A DNA stretch of 64,000 bases from Salinibacter sp. 10B (GCF_002954405.1 NZ_MQWC01000004.1:1973909-2037908); one strand, 5' to 3'; numbered from the stretch's first letter, positions 43,881-55,269 are shown. Numbers and translations are program-made. Notes: a model not told the origin generated them from the letters alone.

Positions 43881-43955
43881 TTTGGTTTAGGCTGGCGTTC
43901 GCCCCGCCCCTCCACTTCGCACCTCCTCGCACACTTTTGATTCGTTCCCCTGCCC

Positions 43956-44990
43956 ATGCCCGACGAGATCGACGCGCTTCGCGAGCAGATCGACGCGGAG
44001 ACCATTGAAAGCGAAGACGACGCCGAAGCCTTCCGGATCAAGTACCTCGGCCGCAACCAGGGCGCCATCACGGAGCTCTTCGATCAGATTAGCGACCTGC
44101 CCCCTGAAGACCGTCCCGAGTTCGGGAAGCGCGTCAACGCACTGAAGTCTTTTGCCCAAGAACGGCTCGACGAGGCAAAGGCTCGTCTCCAACGAGAAGA
44201 GCAGTCGGGCGGGCCCGACATCGATCTCACGCTGCCGGGACGTCGCAATTTTCGGGGCTCCACGCATCCGCTCACGCAGACGATGGAGGAGATTCTCCGC
44301 ATCCTGCGTGGACTTGGCTTCTCGACGTACGAGGGCCCCGAAATCGAAACGGACTGGCACAACTTTACGGCCCTCAACTTTCCCCCCGACCACCCGGCGC
44401 GCGACATGCAGGACACGTTTTTCCTGCAGGACGAGACCGACACGTCGTCCCGCGATGCCCCCTCCGGCGACACCCCGACCGTTCTCCGCACCCATACGTC
44501 CCCGGGCCAAATCCGCATCATGCAGGAGGATCCTCCCCCGATTCGGGTCGCGGTGCCCGGGCGCGTGTACCGCAATGAGGCAATCTCGTACAAGTCCTAC
44601 TGCCTCTTCCACCAGGTGGAACTGCTGTACGTGGACGAGAACGTGACGATGGCCCAGCTCAAACAGGCGCTCTATAGCCTCGCGCGCGCTCTCTTCGGGG
44701 AAGACGTGACGCTCCGCTTCCGCCCCAGCTACTTCCCTTTCACGGAGCCGAGCGCCGAGGTGGACGTGTGGTGGGAGGACGAGGAGTCCGACGACGGCGG
44801 GCAGTGGATGGAAATTCTCGGCTGCGGCATGGTGCACCCCAACGTGTTCGATTCCGTTGGCGTCGACTCAGAGCAATACACCGGCTACGCCGTGGGCATG
44901 GGCGTGGAGCGAATGGCCATGCTCCGCCACGGCATCGACGACATCCGCATCTTCTACGAGAACGACGTTCGGTTCCTCGATCAATTCTGA
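43956..44990 (+). CDS. pheS: Phenylalanyl-tRNA synthetase alpha subunit
   Basis: A 344-residue class II subunit: an N-terminal coiled coil (about 1-90), then motif 1 region [50 protein letters not shown], motif 2 [20 protein letters not shown] and motif 3 [18 protein letters not shown]. All catalytic segments are intact. It pairs with pheT, but here a leftward broken four-helix-bundle gene lies between them, separating the usual pheST overlap by 504 bp. Confidence 0.97.
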   Translation: MPDEIDALREQIDAETIESEDDAEAFRIKYLGRNQGAITELFDQISDLPPEDRPEFGKRVNALKSFAQERLDEAKARLQREEQSGGPDIDLTLPGRRNFRGSTHPLTQTMEEILRILRGLGFSTYEGPEIETDWHNFTALNFPPDHPARDMQDTFFLQDETDTSSRDAPSGDTPTVLRTHTSPGQIRIMQEDPPPIRVAVPGRVYRNEAISYKSYCLFHQVELLYVDENVTMAQLKQALYSLARALFGEDVTLRFRPSYFPFTEPSAEVDVWWEDEESDDGGQWMEILGCGMVHPNVFDSVGVDSEQYTGYAVGMGVERMAMLRHGIDDIRIFYENDVRFLDQF

Positions 44991-45030
44991 CAATTGCGAA
45001 TTGCGAGTGTCAACTTTCGAATTGGAGAAG
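44991..45030. repeat. GAATTGCGAGTGTC repeat element, copy 1
   Basis: GCGAATTGCGAGTGTC followed by a CGAATT block lies directly after the pheS stop. The same words form the arms of the dyad at 54919-54980, and CACTCGAAACTCGAAATTCG lies just before pheT (45471-45490). No terminator T-run. Confidence 0.5.
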
Positions 45031-45047
45031 GACCACTCGTCAAGCAG

Positions 45048-45419
45048 TTACTTCTGCTTCCGAGCGGTTTTCTTTGAGGCAACGATAATCGATACGAGTT
45101 CGTGAGCTTCTTCCTGTAACTGCTAGACGGACTCTTTTCCTCCTTCCCCCAATTCGTTGAGCAGCTCGAGCCAGAACTGGGATTCGTCGGCCTCCTCTTC
45201 CACAAGCGCAAGCTTTGCAATGAAGTCCTTGCGGGATCGGGCGTGACAGGCGGCTCGATAATTTGCCCCAACCGACGTTGCGGATCGGAGAAGCTGCCGT
45301 CGAATGATGCGACACTCCGCTGTGTTGGGCAATGATTTGCAGAGGTGGATCACGTTGAGAGCAAACCGCTTGGTGCGATCTCGAAGATCTGGCATGAGAA
45401 ATCGTGCAGGCAAAGACAA
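45048..45419 (-). pseudogene. Four-helix-bundle protein gene interrupted by an amber codon
   Basis: The leftward frame encodes 98 residues (FALNVIHLCKSLPNTAE, RQLLRSATSVGANYRAACHARS, FIAKLALVEEEADESQFWL) up to TAG at 45123-45125. In the same frame beyond the TAG, 24 further codons read LQEEAHELVSIIVASKKTARK, which is the normal C-terminus of this family, ending at TAA 45048. The full 123-residue length equals that of intact relatives. The family is that of the intact gene at 15331. It is either a fresh pseudogene or a read-through gene. It lies antisense between pheS and pheT. Confidence 0.85.
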
Positions 45420-45494
45420 TAGAGAGGCTATGTGGTAGACACGAAGGCCTCACACGCATAACGACATTCGCCACTCGAAACTCGAAATTCGAAA

Positions 45495-47978
45495 ATGCAG
45501 CTTAGTTATCGCTGGCTCGAACGGTACGTCAATCATGACTGGGATCCCGATGCTCTGGCCGAGCGGCTGACCATGGCCGGGCTGGAAGTGGAGACCGTTG
45601 AGCCAATTGGGCAGCACCTCGACGGGGTGGTCGTAGGCAAGATTGAGGACGTGCGTGAGCACCCGAACGCCGACCGTCTCGTCCTCTGCGACGTAGACCT
45701 GGGCAACGGCGCCCCCGTCCAGATTGCTTGTGGTGCCCCCAACGTGGCGGCCGGCCAAAAAGCCCCCGTCGCCACCGTCGGAACCACCCTTTCCCTCCCC
45801 GACCCCGACAATCCGGAGGAGCGCCAAGAGATCACGGTGGAGGCCCGGGAGATGCGCGGCGAAGAATCGAACGGCATGATCTGCGCGGAGGACGAGCTTG
45901 GCCTCTCCGACGACCACTCCGGCATCATGGTGCTGGACGAAAACGCCGAGGTCGGGCGTCCCCTCGCCGACTACCTGGCAGCCCATGACGTCACGCCCGA
46001 CGACGCTATTCTCGACATCGAACTGACCCCCAACCGCCCGGACGCGGCCAGCCACCTTGGGGTGGCACGCGACGTAGCGGCCCTCGCCGAGTCGTCCCTT
46101 GAGTATCCCGAAGTAGACCCGCCCGCTCCCGGCGGCAGAGTGGCCGACGAAGTGACGGTACACATCGAGGACGAACAGGGCTGCCCGCGATACGTCGCCA
46201 TGCTCGTGCGGGATGTAGAAGTGCAGCAGTCCCCCCTCTGGCTCCGACGGCGCCTCTCCGCCATCGGCCTACAGCCACGCAACCACGTCGTCGACGTTAC
46301 CAACTTCGTCCTCCACGAGTGCGGCCAGCCGCTCCACGCCTTCGACCGCGCCCAGCTGGCCGACGACACGATCGTCGTCCGCCGCACCGACGGCGAAACC
46401 GACTTCACGACGCTTGATGACCAGGAGCGCGCCTTGCCCGAGGATACCCTCCTCATCTGCGACGCCGAGAAGCCCGTGGCCGTCGCGGGCGTGATGGGCG
46501 GCGCCAACTCGGAGGTGACGACGGAGACGACCGACGTGCTCATTGAGAGCGCCTACTTCGACCCATCCAGCATCCGAAAGACGGCGAAGGCGCTCGACGT
46601 ACAGACCGACTCCTCCTACCGCTTCGAGCGCGGCGTGGACCGCGACGGGCAGGTATGGGCCGCCGCCCGCGCAGCGCAGCTCATCGCCGAGCTCGGGGAC
46701 GGAACCATCGTGCCCGGCATGGTCGACGCGCATCCCAATCCATCGTCACCCACAACCGTCAACCTGCGCCCGGACCGGCTCCGTACCGTGCTGGGGCTGG
46801 ATGTGCCAACGGACGAGGCCGTTCGTCTCCTCGACGCGATTGGCTTTGAGATTGACGAGAAGGAGGACGCCCTCCACTGCACCGTGCCGACGTGGCGGCC
46901 CGACGTGTCGATCGAGGAGGATCTGATCGAAGAGGTGGCGCGTCTCCACGGCTACGACCAAATTCCGGAACCGGAGCGCGTGCCCGTCCCCAGCCGCACG
47001 CCCGACCAGCGGCCCGAGGAAGTGCTGGAGCGAAAGACCCGCGAGCTGCTGCGCGGACGCGGCTACCGCGAGATCTACACGAACAGCATGCTGCGGACCG
47101 ACCGCGCCGAGCGGTTCAACGTCCCCCCTGCCGGAAGCCAAAAGGCCCCGGTCGTAAAAACGAAAAATCCGATCTCGGAAGAAATGGCGGCGCTTCGGCC
47201 TCGCCTCCTCCCCGGCGCCCTCGAAGTGATGCAGCACAACCGAAACCACGGACAGAGTGCGCTTCGACTCTTCGAGTTCGGTCATGTCTACCGCCGGGCA
47301 CAAGAACACGAGGATCCGATCGTACCGGGCTACGCCGAGCATCCGGCCCTTCTTCTCGCCATGAGCGGGCCGCACGCCCCCATCGGCTGGGACACCGACC
47401 CGCGCGACTCCGACATCTTCGACCTCAAGGGGCTTGTGGAGACGTTGTTCGACGATCTGCGGGTGCCGGACGTGTCCCTCACGCCGCGTACGGGCTCGGA
47501 CTCTTCGTCTATCACGACGCACCAAATCGACGTGACGGCTGGCGACACGCCGCTCGGCACTGTGGCCCAGGTCCAGGACGACGTAGCGGCCGACTTCGAC
47601 TTGGAGGACCATCCGGTCTTCGTGGCCGAGTTTCACTGGGGATCTCTCGCCGACCGGGCCACAACCGGCCGCCACCGTACCTACGCCCCGGTGAACCGCT
47701 TTCCGGTCGTGGACCGTGACCTCGCGATTCTCGTGCCCGCCGACCAGCCCGTGGGGCCGATGCAAGCCACCATCCGGGAGACCGGCGGCAACCTCCTCCG
47801 CCGTGTCGACGTATTCGATGTGTACCAGGGCGAAGGCATTGATGACGACGCAAAGAGCGTCGCATTTACCCTTCGCTTCGGCGCCGATCGCACGCTGACC
47901 GACGAGGAAGTCGATGAGCAAATCGACGCCATCACGGATGCGCTTGCCCGTGCCCACGACGCCACCCTTCGACAATGA
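45495..47978 (+). CDS. pheT: Phenylalanyl-tRNA synthetase beta subunit
   Basis: An 827-residue subunit in standard order: N-terminal domain (LSYRWLERYV), the OB-fold tRNA-binding domain (VVGKIEDVREHPNADRLVLCDV), B3/B4 editing domain, B5 domain (VNLRPDRLRTVLGLDVPTDE), the inactive synthetase-like core (LLRGRGYREIYTNSM) and the C-terminal ferredoxin-like anticodon-binding domain (YAPVNRFPVVDRDLAILV). Complete. The start follows a GAATT/ACTCGAA repeat. A 23-residue open frame begins 13 bp after its stop. Confidence 0.96.
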   Translation: MQLSYRWLERYVNHDWDPDALAERLTMAGLEVETVEPIGQHLDGVVVGKIEDVREHPNADRLVLCDVDLGNGAPVQIACGAPNVAAGQKAPVATVGTTLSLPDPDNPEERQEITVEAREMRGEESNGMICAEDELGLSDDHSGIMVLDENAEVGRPLADYLAAHDVTPDDAILDIELTPNRPDAASHLGVARDVAALAESSLEYPEVDPPAPGGRVADEVTVHIEDEQGCPRYVAMLVRDVEVQQSPLWLRRRLSAIGLQPRNHVVDVTNFVLHECGQPLHAFDRAQLADDTIVVRRTDGETDFTTLDDQERALPEDTLLICDAEKPVAVAGVMGGANSEVTTETTDVLIESAYFDPSSIRKTAKALDVQTDSSYRFERGVDRDGQVWAAARAAQLIAELGDGTIVPGMVDAHPNPSSPTTVNLRPDRLRTVLGLDVPTDEAVRLLDAIGFEIDEKEDALHCTVPTWRPDVSIEEDLIEEVARLHGYDQIPEPERVPVPSRTPDQRPEEVLERKTRELLRGRGYREIYTNSMLRTDRAERFNVPPAGSQKAPVVKTKNPISEEMAALRPRLLPGALEVMQHNRNHGQSALRLFEFGHVYRRAQEHEDPIVPGYAEHPALLLAMSGPHAPIGWDTDPRDSDIFDLKGLVETLFDDLRVPDVSLTPRTGSDSSSITTHQIDVTAGDTPLGTVAQVQDDVAADFDLEDHPVFVAEFHWGSLADRATTGRHRTYAPVNRFPVVDRDLAILVPADQPVGPMQATIRETGGNLLRRVDVFDVYQGEGIDDDAKSVAFTLRFGADRTLTDEEVDEQIDAITDALARAHDATLRQ

Positions 47979-47990
47979 CCGGCGCCTCCC

Positions 47991-48062
47991 ATGACAGAAC
48001 GCTGGAAGTATCCTTTCTACGTCATCGCCATTCTCCTGCTAGTGATGTGGCTCTTTGGATGA
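47991..48062 (+). CDS. Possible 23-residue single-helix membrane miniprotein
   Basis: ATG at 47991 opens a short frame ending at TGA 48062: MTERWKYPFYVIAILLLVMW and LFG. A charged start with Lys/Arg is followed by a hydrophobic run long enough to span a membrane. It sits 13 bp after pheT and could be translated with it. It is too short to be sure; only its composition supports it. Confidence 0.4.
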   Translation: MTERWKYPFYVIAILLLVMWLFG

Positions 48063-48290
48063 GCTGCCTTCTCCAGAAGGGCCCGATGGGGAAAATCCAA
48101 GAGCGACGGGCAGAATCCTCATTCTCTCCTTGAGTTGCCGCCCCCTGTTCCCTATCGTACCTCATGCATCACTTTTAAAGTTACACTTGAACCAACCGTC
48201 GGTGCTCGACGAAGGAGAAGACATTCCCCTCCTCCTCGTACCGCAGAGAGGCTCGTTTCTTCAGGCCGATCGGTGTCCCGCAGATTCATC

Positions 48291-48722
48291 ATGAACGACT
48301 CGTCCCCGTCCCTTCCAGAGTCCGACCCCGCCCCTCCCGTACCGGCGTCGATTTCTTCGGAGCACACGGACCGGTCTGGGACAGACGAGTCCATGGACAT
48401 GTCTCACCTTCCGGCGGAACACCGAGACACTCTTCAGCGCCTCCATCGACGGGTACAAGACGCCGTCGAGACGATCGAACGGCTGCGTGCCAAGAATCGA
48501 GAACTGCAGCAGCGCGTGGAAGAACTGGAAGCGCGCCCCACCTTTCCGGAGAACGATACAGTGGTGGCCCTGGACGATGACCCCGACGAGCTCCGGGCCC
48601 AAATTACCGACTTTATCGACGCCATCGATACGTTCCTGGAAACGACTCCGACCGACGACGACCCAAAAGCGGCCGACGACGATCCGTCTGCCCCCCCTTC
48701 TGACGATTCTCCCGACGCGTAA
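48291..48722 (+). CDS. Coiled-coil acidic protein, 143 aa, upstream of zapA
   Basis: A Ser/Pro/Asp-rich N-terminus, then a coiled coil (about 45-85: LQRLHRRVQDAVETIERLRAKNRELQQRVEEL), a helix LRAQITDFIDAIDTFLET and an Asp-rich tail. The order pheT-coiled coil-zapA recurs in Bacteroidota, and such proteins may be division accessory factors (inference). No enzyme motif. ATG 48291 chosen; the frame stays open upstream through an apparently non-coding stretch. Confidence 0.7.
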   Translation: MNDSSPSLPESDPAPPVPASISSEHTDRSGTDESMDMSHLPAEHRDTLQRLHRRVQDAVETIERLRAKNRELQQRVEELEARPTFPENDTVVALDDDPDELRAQITDFIDAIDTFLETTPTDDDPKAADDDPSAPPSDDSPDA

Positions 48723-48855
48723 GCGGCCCTGCCGGGTGTCCGTTTGTGCGATGTGCCGATCCGTGAAACCGACCCTCATTCAGTTTGCTCGGATGTCGAG
48801 AATCGCATTCACCCGTGAGCAGAGACGGATTCCATAAACCTCTTCACGCATCGGT

Positions 48856-49161
48856 ATGGCCGACTCCTCTCAAACCAAATCCATCCGCGTCCACATCCTG
48901 GGACGAGAGTATGCTCTGCGCGTGCAGGAAGAAGACGAAGCGTTTACCCGAGAGGTTGCCTCGTTCGTCAACGCCCGCATGGAGCAATTTCGGGACCAAC
49001 ACCCAGAACAAGCTGAGCTCACGACGGCAGTGATCACGGCCTTGGCCTTGGCCGAGGATTTGCATACGCTGAAGGAGGAACAGGCCGGGGGCACGGAGGC
49101 CTTGAACGATGAGCTCGACCAGTTGTCTGACCGGCTCGGTTCTGTGATAGAGGACGACTGA
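48856..49161 (+). CDS. zapA: Cell division protein ZapA
   Basis: A 101-residue protein with the ZapA N-domain (SIRVHILGREYALRVQEEDEAF), followed by FVNARMEQFRDQHPEQAELTTAVITALALAEDLHTLKEE, and a C-terminal coiled coil. ZapA bundles FtsZ filaments at the division ring. It is followed directly by a structured non-coding region that looks like 6S RNA, as in E. coli where ssrS follows zapA. Confidence 0.9.
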   Translation: MADSSQTKSIRVHILGREYALRVQEEDEAFTREVASFVNARMEQFRDQHPEQAELTTAVITALALAEDLHTLKEEQAGGTEALNDELDQLSDRLGSVIEDD

Positions 49162-49170
49162 TTTTTGGAT

Positions 49171-49400
49171 CTGCTTCCACACCGGGGAGTCTCAACGGAA
49201 CGGAGCAGATTTGTCCTTGCGTCGCGGCGTATGTGAGTGTGTGGGTATGGATGTTTGGGCGTTCGTGGAGCCCAACCCCTGATTCTTTGCGGTCTTTGAA
49301 CCGGAGGTAGTGCAACGTTCGCTTCTGCGAACCGTGGATACCTCCTTGCCCCTGCCCGTTCCTCCCAAACGCACGCCCACCCTCCCATCCCCAAGATGTA
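49171..49400 (+). ncRNA. ssrS: Candidate 6S RNA (ssrS)
   Basis: Ends are approximate. A long irregular rod is predicted: GTGGG (49241-49245) with CCCAC (49376-49380), GTTTGGG (49253-49259) with CCCAAAC (49364-49370), then an unpaired bubble (about 49272-49302 against 49346-49360). The apical stem is GGAGGTA (49303-49309) with TACCTCC (49339-49345), capped by GTTCGC-TTCT-GCGAAC. This closing stem-bubble-apical stem layout is that of 6S RNA, the decoy of housekeeping RNA polymerase, and the position after zapA is conserved in other phyla. An extra hairpin ATCTGCTTCC/GGAGCAGAT precedes it. Confidence 0.55.
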
Positions 49401-49469
49401 TCGGCTCGGCAATCGGGGCGGGACCGCTGGCAGGTCGCTCGGGGACTATTGCGTACAGTTGAAGCAACC

Positions 49470-51488
<2,019 letters not shown>

Positions 51489-51622
51489 AGCAACGCCCGA
51501 CGCAATGCTCCTTCGGTAGCGGACGGAGCAGAGCTAGACTTGCCCCTGAACTGCATCTCCCCCGAGAAGTATCCCTCACCCCTTCTCCCATCGCGGTCCT
51601 TCGTACACACTGCAGATCTTAA

Positions 51623-52834
51623 ATGAGCGTGTGGGGACTCCGTCTCGTCGTTCTGCTCGAAATTGGGCTGCTGATTGGTGCTTTTCCTTCTCTCGGGTAC
51701 GCCCAGATCGACGAGTTGCCCCGTCCGGACACTGCGCATGCGGGGTCATTCGGCGTCTCTGTCGCGCTCGGCGACTCGATTGCGGTAGTGGGGGCAAGTG
51801 GCGAGGAACGGTGCGGCCCAAATGCAGGCGCCGTGTATATATACGAGCGTGAGGTCGGCCCCCAGTTTGACGAATGGAACGGTGTTGCTCGCCTCACGCC
51901 TCGTACTTGTCGCGCGAACGCATTCTTCGGGGAGCAAGTGGCGCTGAGTGGGCATCGCTTGCTCGTGAGTGCCTCCTCGGGCGAACTGTTTGCCGAAACG
52001 GGCAGCAATGCAGCCTACATGTTTACCCGTACCTCGACGGGGACGTGGACGCAGACAGCCCGCTTCACGGGGCCGCCCAACCGCTCTGACGGCTCTTTTG
52101 CAGCCGACATTGACCTGGACGATGACCGCGCCGTCGTGAGCACGTCCGGCAATCCGGACAGTGGAGGGCATGGGGCCGTGTACGTATACAACTACGACGC
52201 AGCCACCGAGAAATGGACCCAATCGGCCCGGCTGACAGCCCCCTCCGATGAAACGCCAGGAGTGCTGGGACGGGGGGTGTCCCTTCACGGAAACCGGGTC
52301 GCCGTGGCGGCCTCTACGTACTTCGACGACTCTCCCGGGACCGTCTACGTCTTCCGTCGCAATCCGGAAGCCCAAACATGGGCCCCGTCGGCCCACCTGA
52401 CTGACATCGATGCCTTTTTTATTGAGCTCGAGCTGTACGGCTCGGTCCTTCTCGTCGGCGAGGACCGAGCCGGCCCCGAAGAATCGGGACAGGCCACGAT
52501 TTTTACTCACCGACGCAACCAGGGGTGGCGGAAGACGGAAACGCTCCGCCCCTCCCTTCCCTACGACTCCGGCGCATTCGGCACCGCCGTGGCCCTGGAA
52601 CGCTCATGGGCACTCGTGACGGGTTACGGCGAACAGCTCAATAAGGACTTCAACATCGACCGTGTCGTGTACGTCTTCCGACGACGCGGAGGACAAAACT
52701 GGAGGCAGCGCTCCATTCTCGACATCGGGCAGGTGGACTTCGGGGCGGCCCTGGATCTCCACAACGCAACGGCTCTCGTGAGCTCGGTTCCCCCGGAAGG
52801 CCCCGGATCAGTATATATTGTCCAGCTTCACTGA
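51623..52834 (+). CDS. Secreted FG-GAP-repeat protein
   Basis: A 403-residue protein with a signal peptide (VVLLEIGLLIGAFPSLGYA). About seven beta-propeller-like repeats follow, of the type SFGVSVALGDSIAVVGA ... AGAVYIYER. Recurrent words are FGxxVALxxxxxLVxx and GxVYVF/YRR. This is an FG-GAP integrin-like propeller with no other domain. It may be an extracellular or periplasmic binding protein. Short intergenic gap before the cupin gene, which converges. Confidence 0.8.
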   Translation: MSVWGLRLVVLLEIGLLIGAFPSLGYAQIDELPRPDTAHAGSFGVSVALGDSIAVVGASGEERCGPNAGAVYIYEREVGPQFDEWNGVARLTPRTCRANAFFGEQVALSGHRLLVSASSGELFAETGSNAAYMFTRTSTGTWTQTARFTGPPNRSDGSFAADIDLDDDRAVVSTSGNPDSGGHGAVYVYNYDAATEKWTQSARLTAPSDETPGVLGRGVSLHGNRVAVAASTYFDDSPGTVYVFRRNPEAQTWAPSAHLTDIDAFFIELELYGSVLLVGEDRAGPEESGQATIFTHRRNQGWRKTETLRPSLPYDSGAFGTAVALERSWALVTGYGEQLNKDFNIDRVVYVFRRRGGQNWRQRSILDIGQVDFGAALDLHNATALVSSVPPEGPGSVYIVQLH

Positions 52835-52884
52835 CCGTGCGTCTCTTCTGATATCGGGCCGTGTGCCCCCAACACCGGAGGACG

Positions 52885-53259
52885 CTATGCCTGCGCTTGT
52901 GCTTCTAAATTCCGATGCGCCCCGTCAATAAAGCGTTGGTGTTTGTGTGGGGGAGAGACTTCGAGGAATTCGGTCTCTTCCACAGCAACCCCCGTGTGTC
53001 CGGCCGGCAGATAAAATACATCGCCTGCTCGAAGCGTCTCCTCCTCGTCCGCATACTGGATCTTCAGGCGTCCTTTTACGACGTAGCCCCAATGCGGCGA
53101 TGGACACAGGTCATTGGGCTGCCCCTTTAGCAATGGGCCAAAATCCGTGCCGGCGGGCACAGTCACCACAGCCACTCGCATGTCGTCCCAATCCACCCCT
53201 CGCACCGTCGCGTCGCCCGCTTCCAGCAAAATCGGTAGTTCACTTTTCGATGCACGCAT
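52885..53259 (-). CDS. Small cupin-domain protein
   Basis: A 124-residue single cupin: PILLEAGDATVRGVDWDDMRVAVV, then LCPSPHWGYVVKGRLKIQYADEEETLRAGDVFYLPAGHTG, and a C-terminal strand EFLEVSPPHKHQ. The HWGYVVKG segment carries one cupin His; the second metal motif is PAGHTG. Function unknown. The ATG at 53259 was chosen; a longer frame to 53868 overlaps the yebC start and is rejected. Confidence 0.8.
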   Translation of the reverse strand: MRASKSELPILLEAGDATVRGVDWDDMRVAVVTVPAGTDFGPLLKGQPNDLCPSPHWGYVVKGRLKIQYADEEETLRAGDVFYLPAGHTGVAVEETEFLEVSPPHKHQRFIDGAHRNLEAQAQA

Positions 53260-53508
53260 AATCGTCCTCCGTAATAGCGTAAAATTATGGCATTGCTGCT
53301 GTGTGAGGCTACCACGCCACCCCTCTACAGCCGCGATCTTACAGCGTGCCCTCTCGTAATCGTACAGCGCTCTCCCCTGTAATAGGAGCCCCCCAGCCTG
53401 CTCACCCGGATCCAGAGGCCATCCCCATTCCACACCAGTTTCTGCAATCAATCCTCCCCGCTTCGCGTTATAGATACTTGAGTCCCCTCTCAAAACGAAT
53501 ACACTCCC

Positions 53509-54240
53509 ATGTCCGGCACGCGCAAGTGGGCGAAGGTCAAGCGCAAGAAGCAGAAGCAGGACAAGCGCCAGTCGAAGATCTGGGCGAAATTGTCGCAGGA
53601 GATTGAGACGGCGGCCCGCGAGAGCGGGGGCGACCCGGACGCGAACGTGGCTCTCGCCCAGGCCATCGAGCGGGCCAAGGAGGAAGACATGGCCAAGGAC
53701 ACAATCGAACGGGCCATTAAGCGCGGCACCGGCGAACTGGAGGGCGAGGAAGTGACGTCTGTGACCTACGAGGGCTACGCGCCGCACGGCGTGGCCGTCT
53801 TCGTGGAGGCGCGAACGGACAACATCAACCGCACCGTCAAAGACCTCCGGAACCTGTTCAGTGATCACGGAGGCAACCTGGGCAAAGATGGGTCGGTGGC
53901 CTACCTGTTCGAACGAAAGGGCCGAATTGAGATTCCCACCGACGCGACCGACGAGATGTCCCTCTTCGAAACCGCGGTCGAGGCCGGTGCGGAGGACCTG
54001 AACGAGACAACAGACGCCTTCGTGGTCACGACACCTGTAGACGCCTTTTCCGACGTAGAGACGGCACTGGACGACGCGGGAATCGAAATCGGTGAATCAG
54101 AGCTTGTGCGTCTTCCCACCACAACCGTCGCTCTTGATCCGGATGAACGCGAGGAGGTTCAGACTCTCATTGACAAGATTGACGACCACAGGGACACAGA
54201 GGCCGTTTATACGACGCTTGAGGCGACTAATCGGGAATAG
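53509..54240 (+). CDS. YebC/PmpR-family protein
   Basis: A 243-residue protein with the basic N-terminus (GTRKWAKVKRKKQKQDKRQSKIW) replacing the usual GHSKW start, the core (KLSQEIETAARESGGDPDANVALAQAIERAKEEDMAKDTIERAIKRG) and domains 2-3 (YEGYAPHGVAVFVEARTDNINRT, GSVAYLFERKG). Bacterial YebC/TACO1 proteins act in transcription regulation or translation of proline stretches. ruvC follows after 144 bp, the conserved yebC-ruvC order. Confidence 0.9.
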   Translation: MSGTRKWAKVKRKKQKQDKRQSKIWAKLSQEIETAARESGGDPDANVALAQAIERAKEEDMAKDTIERAIKRGTGELEGEEVTSVTYEGYAPHGVAVFVEARTDNINRTVKDLRNLFSDHGGNLGKDGSVAYLFERKGRIEIPTDATDEMSLFETAVEAGAEDLNETTDAFVVTTPVDAFSDVETALDDAGIEIGESELVRLPTTTVALDPDEREEVQTLIDKIDDHRDTEAVYTTLEATNRE

Positions 54241-54384
54241 CGCCCTTTCGGTAGAGGCTCTCTGCCGTGCGCCGGCGGACGCGGACCGAAGGCAGGCACG
54301 GACGCTTGGACGCGTGGAAGAAAAGACACTTGAGCGAATCCGGAAACGAAGTCCCAAATCCCCACTTCACATTCCAAAATCCGA

Positions 54385-54918
54385 ATGCGCATTCTTGGCA
54401 TCGACCCCGGCTCCCGAGCCACCGGCTACGGCATCGTGAGCAGCACGGACGAAACCCTTATCGCAACGGACGTCATCCGACTTGACAATACCAGCGACCA
54501 CCCCCAGCGGCTAAAGGAGATCTACGACCGGCTCACAGCAGTCATCTCGGAGTATGCCCCCGAGGCACTTTCAATCGAAATGCCCGTCTACGGCCAAAAC
54601 CCACAGTCGATGCTTAAGCTGGGCCGAGCGCAGGCGGCCGCCATGATGGCGGGCCTCAATGCAGACATGCCCGTATCTCAGTACACCCCGAAAGAAATAA
54701 AGAAGTCCGTGACCGGCAACGGAAATGCCTCCAAAAAGCAGGTCCGTTTCATGGTGGCGTCGATTCTTGACCTAGAGGCAGACGCCCTCACGCACGACGC
54801 CGCCGATGCCCTCGCAACGGCCCTCTGCCACAACAACCGGGACGCTCACGGCGATTCCGATTCGTACACCGGCTGGGCAAGCTTCGTCGAGGCAAATCCC
54901 GACCGCATCTCGGAATGA
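54385..54918 (+). CDS. ruvC: Holliday junction resolvase RuvC
   Basis: A 177-residue protein with four catalytic carboxylates in place: RILGIDPGSRATGYG (Asp), LSIEMPVYGQNPQSMLKLGRAQAAAM (Glu), and HDAADALATALCH (two Asp). It cleaves four-way junctions in RuvABC recombination. ruvA and ruvB are not in the window. A strong inverted repeat begins directly at its stop codon. Confidence 0.95.
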   Translation: MRILGIDPGSRATGYGIVSSTDETLIATDVIRLDNTSDHPQRLKEIYDRLTAVISEYAPEALSIEMPVYGQNPQSMLKLGRAQAAAMMAGLNADMPVSQYTPKEIKKSVTGNGNASKKQVRFMVASILDLEADALTHDAADALATALCHNNRDAHGDSDSYTGWASFVEANPDRISE

Positions 54919-54980
54919 CGAGTTGCGAGTGTCGAAGAATGAACGGACGCTCTCATTCGACACTCGAACCTCGCAATTCG
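54919..54980. repeat. Inverted repeat CGAGTTGCGAGTGTCGAA..., copy 2
   Basis: The left arm starts at 54919 (CGAGTTGCGAGTGTCGAAGA) and the right arm (complement) is CGAATTGCGAG plus a 7-base insertion and TGTCGAATGA, ending at 54980. It lies between the convergent ruvC and DUF4290-like genes, so it may end both transcripts, but there is no T-run. Shares words with 44991-45030 and 45471-45490. Confidence 0.75.
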
Positions 54981-54987
54981 ACACTGC

Positions 54988-55269
54988 TCAGTTTCGGTGA
55001 TAGCCGCGCTCGCGATCGCGGACATTGATCACCTCTTTCACCTCCTCGACGTCGAGGCCACCTTCACTGAGTTCATCCGCTAGGCGGGCCATCTGCTCGG
55101 CCTTGTGGGGCGATTGTTGCCACTCCGGATGTGCCTGCTCGATGAGGCTGACGAGAATCCGGAGGTAGGGATAGCGCTCCTCCTTCGAGTCGATCTCGGC
55201 AATAGACTGGGCAAAGAGTTCGGCGTTTCGGCCGATCTGACGATCAACCATTCGGGAATCGTACCGCAT
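54988..55269 (-). CDS. DUF4290-like small protein, 93 aa
   Basis: An acidic helical protein: DRQIGRNAELFAQSIAEIDSKEERYPYLRILVSLIEQAHPEW, then a C-terminal helix EQMARLADELSEGGLDVEEVKEVI. The GRN...IDSKEER...ILVSLIEQ pattern resembles the start of DUF4290 proteins of Bacteroidota, which are longer. Function unknown. It converges on ruvC. Confidence 0.55.
   Translation of the reverse strand: MRYDSRMVDRQIGRNAELFAQSIAEIDSKEERYPYLRILVSLIEQAHPEWQQSPHKAEQMARLADELSEGGLDVEEVKEVINVRDRERGYHRN

Noticed and set aside
53260-53868. An N-terminal extension of the cupin protein
   Set aside because: The 327-codon frame would run through the yebC start and lacks homology; the cupin starts at 53259.
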